This document shows positions 11,543 through 22,828 of a stretch of 64,000 nt of DNA, piece after piece. The stretch comes from Symbiodinium natans (taxonomy: Eukaryota; Sar; Dinophyceae; Suessiales; Symbiodiniaceae), in contig CAJNDS010002324.1 in the NCBI GenBank assembly GCA_905221605.1, forward strand, positions 374,501 to 438,500, given 5' to 3'. Numbering within the stretch: the first letter of the stretch is position 1; each line of letters begins with the position of its first letter. The notes beneath the pieces are model-generated. The model made no database searches. It saw only the letters and a list, made by a program, of their open reading frames with translations, and was not told the origin of the DNA. A program made the translations under genes and the position numbers.

Positions 11543-12444
11543 CTACCTGACGTTCATAAGTCTAAACCCTTAGCGAACCCGAAGACCAAGACTCTTCCCC
11601 CCGCCACCCGCGTTGTGTTAACACCCGTGCAAGTGAAAATCTTTGGGCTATTTGTCAGGCTGACATAAACCTGGAACCCCAGCCACGTCCCCAATACTAC
11701 GACCACCAAGAGTCCCAAATGTCATGATTTTTCTAGTGTAGTTGCACCTACGGGGTTTAGCCTTAAGAAACATAAGCGGCGTCAGGCAGGTGAATGTCTA
11801 GCTTCAGGATTTTAGGGTTTTTTTAGGCTTTAACGTGGTGCTTTGGGGAGTTGAACTTTCGGGTAAATCCCTCAACCCTCAAACTGCGTAGGGTTTAGTT
11901 TAGATACTTTTCAGGGTATAAGAGGTTGATCGTGTGGAAGAGCAGAACGTCATGGACGCCGTGCTGAAAAAGGAGCTGTGTTCTAACAGCTTCTTTCGGA
12001 AACCAAGTCGCAGCTGGAGCCAAGAACCTTCAGCCCCAAACCCTGCAAACCCTTAGCACTTGGGGTAGTTACATGGTCCCTTGATATAGGCCCCTAAAGG
12101 GACCCATACATACCAATTATAGAACCATAACAACCCAAGGGCCCACACTTCAGAACCCTGTGAGGTACAGGACCATATTACGGGGCCTTGAAACTACACT
12201 TTAGATTCCCTAAACCCTAGACCCTAGACCCTAGACCCTAGACCCTAAACCCTAAACCCTAAACCCTAAACCCTAAACCCTAAACCCTAAACCCCACATA
12301 GGGCTCATGCCTGCCGGCTCACCCCCCGCAAACTCCCCAACACTTCCTTCCACGGCATGGAAGGAACGTTAGGGTCTTTGAAAGTACCACACGCAAAAGC
12401 AACCAATACAGGAGCCTTCATAATTAGAATAGTATATAAACATA

Positions 12445-12512
12445 AATATAAATATAAATATAAATATAAATATAAATGTAAACATACATATACCTATATA
12501 TATATATATATA
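12445..12512. repeat. (ATAAAT)n and (TA)n microsatellite
   Basis: Six or more ATAAAT units followed by a TA run. Confidence 0.9.
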
Positions 12513-12673
12513 TGTATTCTTTGGGGTTTTGATACTATAACCAGGGGCCATAAGGGAATACTCTTAGTAGCTATTCAGCCCCCTATAACTATCAGAAAGC
12601 GTACTTTTTCCGGGGAGGGGGGGTGCTTTGTTTTGTCACGCCCGGGGGAGCTGAGGAGGGGAGTCATGGCAGC

Positions 12674-12714
12674 CAGGCCACACCCTTGAGATGTTGCGCG
12701 CGAAGGACCAGTTC
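12674..12714 (-). CDS. Gene A exon ELVLRAQHLKGVA
   Basis: Counterpart of 39,974-40,014; acceptor ACAG, donor TG|GCTGCC; diverged at about half of its residues. Confidence 0.68.
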
Positions 12715-13037
12715 CTGTGAAGGAGCCGGGTTCAACGGGAACTCTCAACCCTACTTTCAGAGTTTAGGGGTTTAGGGGTTTAGGGTTTAGGGTTTGGGGC
12801 TTGGGGTTTGGGATTTGGGGTTTGGGGTTGCGGGTTGCGGGTTGCGGGTTGCGGGTTGCGGGTTGCGGGTTTGGGGCTTAGGGTTTCGGTCCCGAGACCC
12901 AAACCCTACCACCTCTACTTCGATCTTACTGGCTGAGTTCTGAGGGTGAAAGAGCTTAAGCTGTGGCCACCTACTCAGCACCTAGCACGCAACTGGTGGG
13001 ACGACATGCAGGACTTCCAGCCCCGACTGCCTTTCGC

Positions 13038-13094
13038 CCCCTCTGGATCCAAAGTCTGGTTCGAGAACTGTGGGTAATGCTGGGTGGATCAAAC
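13038..13094 (-). pseudogene. Gene A decayed exon (counterpart of 40,412-40,467)
   Basis: QFSNQTLDPEG resembles KFSNRNLDLR, but the upstream half is shorter by 6 bp and a TGA follows the acceptor in the same frame. Confidence 0.45.
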
Positions 13095-13289
13095 CTTCCA
13101 AGGATGGTCACAAGTTTCAGTATCTAGGGCCATGAGGTAAACTTGTTGGACCGCAGCAGTCGGAATATCACTGTCTTAAATCATTTTGGGGCCTGTAGGG
13201 TCTGGGGGTTCGGGGTTGCGGGTTTGGGGCAGAAAGTTTGAATTTGTGCTTTCAGCCCATGCCCACGAAGACACCAAAGCACACGGGAC

Positions 13290-13352
13290 GGTCCCGAGGA
13301 CGTTCTCCACGTCGTCGGCGGTGATTGCGCCCTTGCCGCGCTTGAGGATCCC
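13290..13352 (-). CDS. Gene A exon GILKRGKGAITADDVENV
   Basis: Counterpart of 40,935-40,997; ends LGT before a GT donor. Confidence 0.84.
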
Positions 13353-13993
13353 CTGCAGCATCTGCAAGCCCTAAACGCTTCATATAGGGGCCTTCATAAT
13401 TAAGATATGGTTTTGGGGGCTCATGATAGTATATTTATAAAGGGACCATAAGGGAATACTAATAGTCCTATAGTAACCTACGAGAGGAATTTGTGAGGTG
13501 AGGCCCTGACCCGTAAGTCGTCCCACGACAAAGAGAGAAAATGTTACCAGGGCCCCGAACATAACATTGAGCACCTTGTGGCGCCCTGCGAGCCCCCCAC
13601 ATAGAACACAATCCTGATACCCACCAAAAAGGCTGGAGGGTTGCCCCCAACCCTAAACCCTTGACCCTAAGGCCTAAACCCTGTTTTTCGGAAGCCACCC
13701 CCCCCCCCCCCCCCCCCGTATCGGACCCAAGGAGCTGCAACCTTAAGGGGCCTCTAAGCCAACGACCAAAGCAACGTCTGAACCCGAAACCCTAAACCCT
13801 AAGACAGGGTTGACGGTTTAGGATTTGGGTTTAGGGTTTAGGGTTTCGGGTATAGAGAAGGGTTTAGGCTTTAGGGGTTAGGGGTTAGGGGTTAGGGTTT
13901 AGGGTTTAGGGCTTAGATTAGGGGTTAGGGCTTAGGGTTTGGGGGGTTTAGGGTCAACTCAATATCTCCCCCTCTCCCGGCCCCTGCCGCAGC

Positions 13994-14038
13994 CTTCGCG
14001 ACTCGGTCGGCCACGAGACGGTGCGCACGCATGTGCAT
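13994..14038 (-). CDS. Gene A exon MHMRAHRLVADRVAK
   Basis: Counterpart of 41,560-41,604;GAG acceptor and AAG|GCTGCG donor. Confidence 0.84.
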
Positions 14039-14690
14039 CTCAGGGTGCCGGGTTTAAGGTTTAGGGTTTAGGGTTTAGGGCGCAGGGATCGGCAAGACGG
14101 GTGAGGGTCGTGGGCCTAAAGGGATATATGGGCTTTAGGGAACTAAACCCTCACAAAAGGACCGAAGCGCCCCGACAGTTTTTGAGGCTGAAGCTCAAAG
14201 GGCTTCGGGGGTCTTCGGGTTTTGAGCGAGCAGGGGTCGTTTTTCTGGGACTTCTTCCGTGCCCTGTGCTTCTTTTCGGCGTGCCGCGTGCCTTAAACTC
14301 CAGACATGCCTAAACTCCACACCCGACACTGTGGGTTCAGGGTTGAGGGTGGAGGGTTGTGTGTTGAGGGTTTTAAGGTTGAGGGTTTTCTAGGGTTGAA
14401 GGTTTAGTGTTCCCCCCTAGTACCTTTTGTTTCGGAACACAACTTAATTCATAAAAGGAACCCCGTCCGCCGTTGATCTTTAGCAAGGCGTATCCGGCTG
14501 CTTGGGTATGAAAAAACATCTCAGCGTCGTCCCCGCTGAATATAGATATGCCTACGAGGCCCCTGTTTCTGTTAAAATACCCGCAAAGCCCCAGTACCTC
14601 CAAATCCTAAACCCCAGCATCATGGAAGCCCTAAATCCTCAGCTAAACCCTAAACTGTAAACCCTAAACCCTAAACCCTAGAACACTTCG

Positions 14691-14768
14691 CCGGCAAGGA
14701 GCCGATTCCATGGCCCCACGCTCGATGCGAAGGTCCGCCAGTTTGAGCCCACAGCGGTGCGCCAGCTC
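14691..14768 (-). CDS. Gene A exon ELAHRCGLKLADLRIERGAM
   Basis: Counterpart of 44,671-44,748. One base is missing at the donor (CGG|CGAAGT), so either a GC donor one base earlier shifts the frame or splicing fails here. Confidence 0.83.
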
Positions 14769-15142
14769 CTCAGATAGGGTATAGGGTTTAGGGTTTGGGG
14801 TTTAGGGTTTAGGGTTTAGGGTTCAGGGTTCAGGGTTTAGGGTTCAGGTTTTAGGGTTTAGAATTTAGGGTGTAGGGTTTGGGTTCAGGGGCTTAGAGGG
14901 CTTCGGTCCATGGGGCTTAGGCCTAAACCCTTGTTTGGAACCTGAAGTGGAAGGCTCACAAATAAACCCAACAAGAGGCTTTACGTGGAGGCTTAGCGGA
15001 CTTTTAGACGTTCAGGGTTTCAGGGTTTAGTTCGAGGGCTGAAAGGGGTTTAGGGTTTAGGGTTTAGAGTTTAGGGTTTAGGGTTCAAGGTTTTAACAAC
15101 GACACCTTGGGGCGTGGCGTGGAGTCGTTCAGGGCACCTTGC

Positions 15143-15177
15143 CTTCTTCGAGTCTCAGGATTCTGCGGCGTCGCTTG
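15143..15177 (-). pseudogene. Gene A exon with in-frame TGA
   Basis: Reads SDAAES-stop-DSKK: the Trp codon of gene B is TGA at 15,155-15,157. Splice sites are intact. Unless TGA is read through or the exon skipped, the protein would end before the catalytic domain. Confidence 0.75.
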
Positions 15178-15796
15178 CTTTTGGGGGCGTTGTCCCTAAA
15201 GTTGAAACCCGAAAGCCCAAACCCTGGCATGGCTTCGGCAACGCATCCTTCCCAGAATGCCGCAGGCAGAGGGTATAAGAGGTAAAGGGTTTAGAGTTCG
15301 ATCTGCTCAGAGGGGGGGCCAAACCCTGAAGCCTATCAAAATGCCAACAGCCACACTCACTATCGCTTGCCCCCAATCTGCCCTGGGCCGAAGCCCTAAA
15401 CCCTAAAACCCCATACTGTATCCCTGCGAATGCTCAAAAGCATCCAGGGTAAACCGTACAGAGACTTCGCTAAGTCACCGTACGTTGCCCCTACGGCTGC
15501 CTTGGTTAACCAGCTCGAGTTCGGAGATGCGCGTACGATCTTTAATTGTGCCAGACGTCTTCACCGTCAAAGGCCTGGCCAGTGAATTCGTATTAGTTCA
15601 GTCCTACGTAGTTTGTCTCCAAGGAGCTTCTTCGAGACAGTCCGCAAGACCGCATGCATAAACCCTAAACCCTAAACCCCGTACCCCCTAAACCCTAAAC
15701 CCTAAACCCTACACCCTAAACCCTAAACCCTAAACCCTAAACCCTAAACCCTAAACACCATCACTTGCCCCATCTGCCCTGGGCCGAAGCCTAGAC

Positions 15797-15866
15797 GACA
15801 AGTGGCGCGCATGTACCAGTTCATGATCGCCTTGTCGACATCTGTCAGCTGCGAGTCATCCTCGAC
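15797..15866 (-). CDS. Gene A exon VEDDSQLTDVDKAIMNWYMR
   Basis: Counterpart of 45,579-45,648, with the empty (pre-insertion) acceptor CCGAAG|GTCGAG. Confidence 0.9.
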
Positions 15867-15891
15867 CTTCGGTTGCACAGCACATTTGGAT

Positions 15892-15994
15892 GGGGATGTA
15901 CCCCCCTTCTACTAGCAGGCCTTGAAAGGGATTATAGCAACCCCCCTATTGTAAGTCGAATTATGGACTGTTAGTACAAGGGGGAACATCCCAA
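15892..15994. mobile_element. MITE-like element, family 1
   Basis: GGGGATGTACCCCC..ACTAGCAGGCC / GGACTGTTAGTAC..GGGGGAACATCCC, with inner ATTATAGCAA. Upstream of the gene A exon at 15,797-15,866 in transcription order. Confidence 0.72.
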
Positions 15995-16558
15995 CTTTTA
16001 GACACTGAACACCCTAAGCCCTAAGCCCTAAACCCTAAACCCTAAACCAACCGGAACCTGCTTGGGGAAAGGGGGTGCCCGACGAGGCGAGGAACGTGGT
16101 TGAGGTCGTGGCTCTCGGAGCTTCTCGCGGGTTTAGGTTTTGGGGCTCTTCAGGTTTTCCCCTGAAAACCCTGAACCCTGAACCCTAAACCCTAAACCCT
16201 AAACCCTATCTTTGTCGGAGGGAAGGGGTTTTCTTCTTTTTGAGGGCTGGAACAGCTCTGTAGGGCTGGTCTGAAGGCTCAGGGTTGTGAATGGGCTTGT
16301 GCTTTGGAATTCCTAAACCCTAAACCCTAAACCCTAACCCTAAACCCTAAACCCTAAACCCTAAACCCTAAACCCTAAACCCTAAACCCTATGGTTTAAT
16401 GGCCAACGTCACCTGGCCCAGGCAAAGGATCAAACCTGCCACTTCCTTCTGGGTTCTCAGCTGGCAGAGAGCCTCTTAGGCTTCGTGAGTCAGCCTATAC
16501 TTAGGTTTAGGGTTTAGGGTCTAGGGTTTAGGGTTTAGAAGTTTAGGGTTTAGGAATC

Positions 16559-16698
16559 ACTTGGAGGTTCATGGTACTTATTAAATTAGAACTGTACTTC
16601 TAACCGTACTTATAACCATATTAGGGCACTTAAGGGGGCTTATACGTGGGTCATCAGTACAGTTCTGATTGGTTAATAAGTACGATGAACCTCCAAGT
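16559..16698. mobile_element. MITE-like element, family 2
   Basis: Terminal arms ACTTGGAGGTTCATGGTACTT and its near-complement ending GATGAACCTCCAAGT, with inner AACTGTACTT / CAGTACAGTT. About 140 bp. Further copies at 25,216, 33,528 and a half copy at 33,295. Confidence 0.78.
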
Positions 16699-16855
16699 AT
16701 AGCTGGCTCCTCCAGGGGGGGCACATATGCTAGAGCATTTCTACCCCTTTTTCGGGCCTCAAGGCCCTGAACCCTGGGTTTAAGGCTTAGAGCTTAGAGC
16801 TTAGGGTTTAGGGTTCAGGGCTTAGGGCGTAGGGTTTCGGGCTTGAACCGCCAAT

Positions 16856-16931
16856 CCTGTGCTGAAGCCGGGTGGCCATGGACTTGTCGATCGGCTCGTC
16901 GCGGATCTCGCCGCCGGTGACCCGAATGAAT
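16856..16931 (-). CDS. Gene A exon FIRVTGGEIRDEPIDKSMAT
   Basis: Peptide identical to gene B. The GT donor of gene B is AT here (AGG|ATTGGC); a GA donor one base earlier is possible. Confidence 0.86.
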
Positions 16932-17889
16932 CTCGGCGCAAGGGCTTAGGGTTTAGGGTTTGTTTAGGGTTTGGGGATAAGGGTTTAGGGTTTAGGGTTT
17001 AGGGATCTAAGGGAGGATGAACCGGGGCTTGGTGTTTTGGGAGCAATGGCCAAAACTCAGCATAGAGCCCTTTCGCCTAAGGCCTACACCTAAAGCAGAG
17101 GCCCCCTCAACCCCTAAAGCCCTCTCGACCTTGAGGCCAAGGGTTTAGGGTTTAAACCCTAATCCTTAACACCCTAAAGCCCTGCACCCCGAATCCCTAA
17201 ACCCTAATCCCTAAAACCCAAAAACCCTGCACCCTGAACCCGTAATCCCTACCTGCAGAAGCCTCCGAAGAACCCCGGCCTTGACAGGAGAAAGCCATGG
17301 CTGTAGAAGGGGCAAAAACTGTCAGGGTTTAGGGTCTAGGGTTTAGGGTTGAGGGTTCAGGGCTTAGGGTTTAGGGTTTTAGGGTTTACGGCTTAGGGCT
17401 CAGGACTTTGCTCGAAGTAGTCAGTCCTAACAGACTACCTCGGACGGGTTGAGCCCTTGGCTTTCCAGACTTTTTGCTTTCCCCAGGAATGTAGGAGATG
17501 TCTCTTGTGGCTTAAATTAAGGTTTCCTATCATGGAAGCCACCCCTAAACCCGAAACCTTGAACCCTAAACCCTATACCCTAAACCCTAGACCCTAAAAC
17601 CCTAAACCCTAACCCCTAACCCCTAAACCCTAAACCCCAAACCCTAAACCCTAACCCCTACAAAAGGGCACTTGCGGCCTTGCGTGTAGGCTTTCGGTTT
17701 TACCTGCTGGTTCTTACTAGGGCGTGCAGGAACTACGCACCCTGTTTAGCCTTTCAGGCTACATAGGGGATATCAGACTCTTTAGAGTTAGATAATCAAG
17801 GGGATGGAATCAAGGACCGAAGTCCCTATTAAGTTCGGTTTAGGGTTGCAGTTAGTTTTCGGGTTTCCAGTCTGTTGCTGCCACGGGGC

Positions 17890-17950
17890 CCATGCTCGTA
17901 GTCAAAGCACCAATCGATGGGGTAGCTACCGAGCTTGAGGGCCTGACCTT
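17890..17950 (-). CDS. Gene A exon GQALKLGSYPIDWCFDYEH
   Basis: Counterpart of 47,083-47,143; GACAG acceptor, GC donor. Confidence 0.89.
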
Positions 17951-18601
17951 CTGTCATCGAAGAGCGGTTGGGGGCTTCAGGTTTAGGGATTTTTTTTTTT
18001 GTTTGGGGGGGGAGGGGGGGGGCAAGAACCTGATAGCCTAAACCCTAAACCCTAAACCCTACACCCTAAACCCTAAACCCTAAACCCTTAAACCGCACCT
18101 AAACTCTGAACCGTCAAAGCTCTGGTAGCTTCGGGGCTCAACTTGACCCACGCCGATGATGCAAAGAATCCAGTTCATGGTTGGGGGATGGTATTAAAGA
18201 ACTAAATGTCAATTCCTTATTGAGTTTAAGTACCCTTAAAAATGCAAAAATGTTACCACACAGTGACAAAGGACATTACTTGGCGTCTAGGGGGTTGTTC
18301 CGGTTCCGGGAATGCGCTTGCCGCATAAGGTACGGGAACATGATGTAGAGAACTGACCATCTAGGATAAGCCGCAAAAGCCTTCAACCCTAGGTCAACAC
18401 TGCCAATTTAGGGGGTGGGGACAAGGCTTCAGTTGTGGGCATTTTGCCCAAGCTAAGGCTTTAGAGCTTTAGGGTTCTTCGAACCCGACGTAGGTTTTTT
18501 GAGGCTCTGAGGGCTTAGGGTTCTTGTAGGAGTTAGGGTTTAGGGTTTACAAACCTTCTTTGGGACGGTTAACAGATTTTCACTGCCCAAGCCCCGCCCG
18601 C

Positions 18602-18651
18602 CTATGGTCTTTGCCTTGCTGTACTTCTCGTACCTGCGACATCGTGCAACT
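18602..18651 (-). CDS. Gene A exon ARCRRYEKYSKAKTI
   Basis: Counterpart of 47,479-47,528; Val to Ile at the end. Confidence 0.76.
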
Positions 18652-18930
18652 CTCACCCCCTGAGGGGCTCAGGTCAGGCTTTTGTAAGGAAACCCTAAAC
18701 CCCAAACCCTAAGCCCTGAACCCTAACACCCTTCCTCCCCTAGGTCTGAGGACAGGCCGGGAAGGGTGAGAAAAAGAGGAAGATGCAGTGGCATCCAGAT
18801 ACATGCAGAGTCGGGATCCACCCGTCAGCCCTGGCTTGCCCAACAATAGTTTAGTTTGGATCTGAACCTTCTGACAGCTCTGTTTGTAGTGTGCTTAGGG
18901 CCTACATTGCGAGCACCTGCAAGCCCATCT

Positions 18931-18933
<3 letters not shown>

Positions 18934-18967
<34 letters not shown>

Positions 18968-19001
18968 CGGGTGGTGTGTGTGGGGGGGGGGGGGGGGGGT
19001 T
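18934..19001. repeat. Poly-G tract with GT interruption
   Basis: A G run of more than 30 bases, then GGTGGTGTGTGTG, then another G run; could form quadruplexes. Confidence 0.95.
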
Positions 19002-19292
19002 GTTTATTTTTGGTTTTTTTCGGGTTCAAATTGAACAAATTAAGAAAGTTTAAAGAGTTTAGGGTTTAGGATTCGGCTACCTGCCCACTGCCTAGCAAAC
19101 CCGATCCTTCTACACTGGACCCTTCACTCCTGCAAGTCCTTAAAAACTCAAAGCCCCGAACCCGAAGCGTTAACCCCCAAACCCTAAACCCTGAACCCTG
19201 AACCCTGAACCCTGAACCCTAAACCCTAAACCCTAAACCCTAAGCCCTAAACCCTAAACCCTAAACCCTAAACCCTAAACCCTATACCAGGC

Positions 19293-19358
19293 CTGAGATG
19301 GCTTTTGGAGCCGGGGGCCTTGGCGTGGGGTCGATACCTGAGGCCAAAAGCATCCATG
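19293..19358 (-). CDS. Gene A exon MDAFGLRYRPHAKAPGSKSH
   Basis: Counterpart of 48,333-48,401. The intron side ends in CCCTAAACCC without the AG seen in gene B, so the acceptor may be lost. Confidence 0.8.
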
Positions 19359-19955
19359 GAGGGTTTAGGGTTTAGGACTTACTTAGGCTTTCGGGTTTAG
19401 GAATTAAAGGCTTAGGGCTTAGGCTTTAGGGTTTAGAATTAAAGGCTTAGGGCTTAGGGTTTAGGACTTAGGCTTTAGGGTTTAGGAATTCAAGGCTTAG
19501 GGCTTAGGGTTTAGGCGGCATGAAACTGCAATCCCAGCCCAGCGACATGGGCCCCCCACAACTTACCACTACCGCTGCTTCGCCTTGAAGGGCAAGCAGA
19601 CACGCTTGCGAGCACTTTCATACGGTAGAACCAGCATGTTAGCAGTGGCAACAATGACAACCCTAACCCATGTAAGAAACCCTAAACACTAAACCCTAAA
19701 CCCTACACCCCAACCAACCAACCTAGTCCATGTACATGAGGAACCTTCCCCGATATCCAAATCCGAAGCTGTATGTTGGGAGATCTCGGGGCAATGCTCC
19801 CTAAACCCTAAACCCTAAGCCCTAAGCCCTACGCCCTAAACCCTAAACCCTAAACCCTAAGCCCTAAGCCCAAAGCCCTAAACCCTGAACCCTAAACCCT
19901 AAACCCGAAACCTAAACCCTAACCCCTAAACCCCTAAACCCTAAACCCTCTCCAC

Positions 19956-20007
19956 AGAAGCTGAGCTGCTGGATCCGGGTATTCTCGGTCCACCTGGTGA
20001 CGATCTC
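19956..20007 (-). CDS. Gene A exon EIVTRWTENTRIQQLSF
   Basis: Counterpart of 48,917-48,968, with same acceptor and GT donor. Confidence 0.82.
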
Positions 20008-20754
20008 CTTGGCTGAATCTAGGTTTGTAGGGCTTTTGGGGTTTATATTATAAGGTTTAGGGTTTAGGGTTTAGGGTTTACTAGGAGGATCTAGAAGATT
20101 CCCTGGAATCCCCTCTTCAGGGTTTCGGCTTCAAGCCTTCTGGGGTCGAGGGTTCAGCCAATAGTAGCGAGATTGCAGTTATAATTGGGGATATAAGTGC
20201 CCATGAACCTCCAAGAAGGGAATGGGCAGACCGGCGTATGCACCGAACCGCATCGCACTGGGTCGAGGCCTGAGACTGGGTCGAGGGCGTTTGCGTTCGA
20301 CTGGTATCTTTGGCTTCGGGCTTCGGAACGCCCTGAGATCTATGGGCCTCCACCCATCTCTTCGAAATCTATAAGCCGGAGACCAAGGCAACGAGCACAA
20401 ACCACACACTAAGCAATCCCTTGACATGGTTAACCGAGCGGCATACACCCCCACTTCGTCAACCTGAATCGTGAGAGGGTTCCCGGTGGCAACCAAACTC
20501 ACTCCCACTGACCCAAATGGAGACCGTCCTCGTCCCTGGAATATCAAATATTCACACCTAGCTTGCTATTGCAAAGGGGTTCTTTCTAGTAGGATGGGTA
20601 ACCCTACTCCCTGCACCCTAGTTTGCGGAGTAAGCTCCCAAGTCTTTGAAGTGATTTTAGGGTACCCCTAAACCCTAAACCCTAAACCCTGAACCCTAAA
20701 CCCTAAACCCTGAGCCCGATTTAGGCATTAGGGTCAGAGCTTTCCCGACCCAGC

Positions 20755-20808
20755 CACGTATGTCCGGTCTCGGTACGCACCCTGACCGCCCAATCGGATC
20801 GGCTTGGC
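20755..20808 (-). CDS. Gene A exon AKPIRLGGQGAYRDRTYV
   Basis: Counterpart of 49,420-49,473. The first six codons have diverged, the rest is silent. Confidence 0.84.
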
Positions 20809-20822
20809 CTGCAGTTCATGCG

Positions 20823-20938
20823 GTATACTTTGGGATGTTCCCCCTTATACTAACAGTCCTGGATAGGGATTATAATCGGGGGTACTATAATCCCCATTCA
20901 GGACTGCTAGTATAAGGGGGAAAGATCCCAAAGTATAC
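20823..20938. mobile_element. MITE-like element, family 1 (best palindrome)
   Basis: GTATACTTTGGGATGTTCCC..TATACTAACAGTCCT and inverted AGGACTGCTAGTATA..GATCCCAAAGTATAC. The arms extend beyond the core shared by the other copies. Confidence 0.78.
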
Positions 20939-21082
20939 GCGTCTCCCCAGGATGAAAGCCCCAAAACATTCCCATTCTCGGGCATCTTTAGTACAGTGTC
21001 GGGGCTTAGAGCGGACATTTGGTACCTAGCTTACTCTATCACTCTATAGGAGATGTGAGTGGACACTGGTGATTCCAAATTA

Positions 21083-21104
21083 CTTCGGCATCTGTATGAA
21101 GCCC
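21083..21104 (-). pseudogene. Gene A remnant of micro-exon GFIQMP
   Basis: Extra G after the acceptor and no GT/GC donor after the Lys codon; TAA follows. Confidence 0.45.
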
Positions 21105-21355
21105 CTCATTCAAGGGACTAAGGGAGGGACCCTTTTTGGGGACCTTAAGGGTATTTATTTGGGGGCTATTTAGGGGCTACTTAGGTTTTTAGGGACTATG
21201 TGAGATATATATATATATATATATGGGTTATATAGGGGAATAAGATTAAGGGTCCCTTCTAGGGGTCCCTCATTATACCCCTTAACTCAAGAAACTCTGC
21301 GAACTTTGGGTGCACGGAGCATTCCGCTCTTAGGGTGCAAAGGCCGAGGGTTTTG

Positions 21356-21464
21356 GCTTGGGATGTTCCCCCTTTTTCTAACAGTCCTTTGTTGGGGTTT
21401 TCGTACCCCCTATGACACTATGGCAACCCCTATTAAGGGCTGTTAGTATAAGGAACATCTCAAG
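21356..21464. mobile_element. MITE-like element, family 1
   Basis: CTTGGGATGTTCC..CTAACAGTCC / GGCTGTTAGTATAAGG-AACATCTCAAG. About 0.4 kb from the copy at 20,823. Confidence 0.7.
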
Positions 21465-21789
21465 TTGTGGCTGCTAAACCAGAAAGCTGCGAAACATTGG
21501 AAACCCCGACCCCCTTGGCTGGGGGGTCTCCCGCCTTTGGGGCTTCGGGGCTTTGGGTGAGGTCTATACATTGAACCACAGGGCCCTAAACCCTAAACCC
21601 TAAACTCTAAATCCTCCTCGTAGCGGGGTTCATAAGGCCCACCTCGCCCCCCCCCCCCCCCCCCCCCGCAACAAAAAAAAACAGAAAAAAAGAAACGAAG
21701 TTAATAAAGGGTACTACTGGGCATGCTAGATAAAACTGGGCATGCTAGATACCCGTATGATACATCACCCGCGCATTGAGCGCGCAAGC

Positions 21790-21828
21790 CTCGATCTTCT
21801 CCTGCATGTAGTCAGGTTTTGGCCACTC
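21790..21828 (-). CDS. Gene A exon EWPKPDYMQEKIE
   Basis: Counterpart of 50,012-50,050; CGCAG acceptor and GAG|GCTTGC donor. Confidence 0.84.
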
Positions 21829-21955
21829 CTGCGGGGGTTAGCTCTCCTGGGGGGCGAATGCATGATGTCGAATGGGCCAGAACCCGGGAAGCAATGCCAC
21901 GAAAAGCAAAGTTCGAGGCCTTAAGGTGTGGTAGAGATGCGCCAGGAACGCAAAG

Positions 21956-22041
21956 GGTTTAGGGTTTAGGGTTTACGGTTTAGGGTTTAGGGTTTAGGGT
22001 TTAGGGTTTAGGGTTTAGGGTTTAGGGTTTAGGGTTTAGGG
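21956..22041. repeat. (TTTAGGG)n array
   Basis: About 12 heptamers, one with TTTACGG. Confidence 0.95.
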
Positions 22042-22828
22042 TCCTCCCACTCCTCAAAAACACACCCGCGAAGCGCCGTGCGCTTTGCTGTGTAGGGGCG
22101 CGGGCTTCTTCAGCTTCGGGGTTGGCAGTTGCACTGCCTTGTGGTTTTTGTTGAGGTCCACGGGGGTTTAGGGTTTAGGGTTTAGGGTTTAGGGTTTAGG
22201 GTTTAGGGTTTAGGGTTTAAGGTTCAGGGCTTAGGGTCCGGGGGATCTATCGGTCTGCCGACATCAACAATCTCTCATGGCCGCTGTGCTTCATAGCCTT
22301 GTTGGGGTGAGACTTTAACTCGACGAAGGAACACTTAGGGTTTGGGGGCTTAAGCCGTGTAGCCTCGATCCTTTTGAAACCTTAAGCTTAGGGTTTAGGG
22401 TTTAGGGTTTAGCTTTTAGGGTTTCCAAGCCTTAGGAGGCTTCTCGACCCGAGACCTGGACGGAAGCCAGGAAGCGAACCCCAAATCCCGAAACGACCTC
22501 GGGGCGTATGGGTACTGCTGTTTTAGGGTTTAGGGTTTAGGGCAAGTTTAGGGTTTAGGGTACAACACAGGGGGACACGTGGTATCGTCCCTTTTTCAAG
22601 AACCACCCAACAAAGGTACCCAAATTTTGGGAAACGGTTTAGGGTTTAGGGTTTAGGACCCAAACATCTGGCACCTCCCAAAAGAGCCCACTAGTGGGTG
22701 GCGCGTTCTCTGCACTAGGGTCCCACTTATGGAACCCTAAACCCCAAACCCTAAACCCTAAACCCAAAACCCAAAACCCTAAACCCTAAAGGACCATAAG
22801 CTGGAGAAACGACCAGTAGAAGAGCAAC

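Larger units (their letters stand above)
9074..12673. other. Satellite-inflated gene A intron
   Basis: The matching gene B intron (39,466-39,973) is about 0.5 kb. This one holds two 8-bp arrays, GGGTTGGGTTT/ctgtatttcaagc repeats, CCCTAAA arrays (10,491-10,553; 12,238-12,292) and AT-rich microsatellites. No exon seen. Confidence 0.7.

Noticed and set aside
18571-18660. Plus-strand hydrophobic reading AYGLCLAVLLVPAT
   Set aside because: Open on the plus strand with silent differences on its left side, but the minus reading ARCRRYEKYSKAKT has silent differences upstream and fits the phases of both neighbouring exons.
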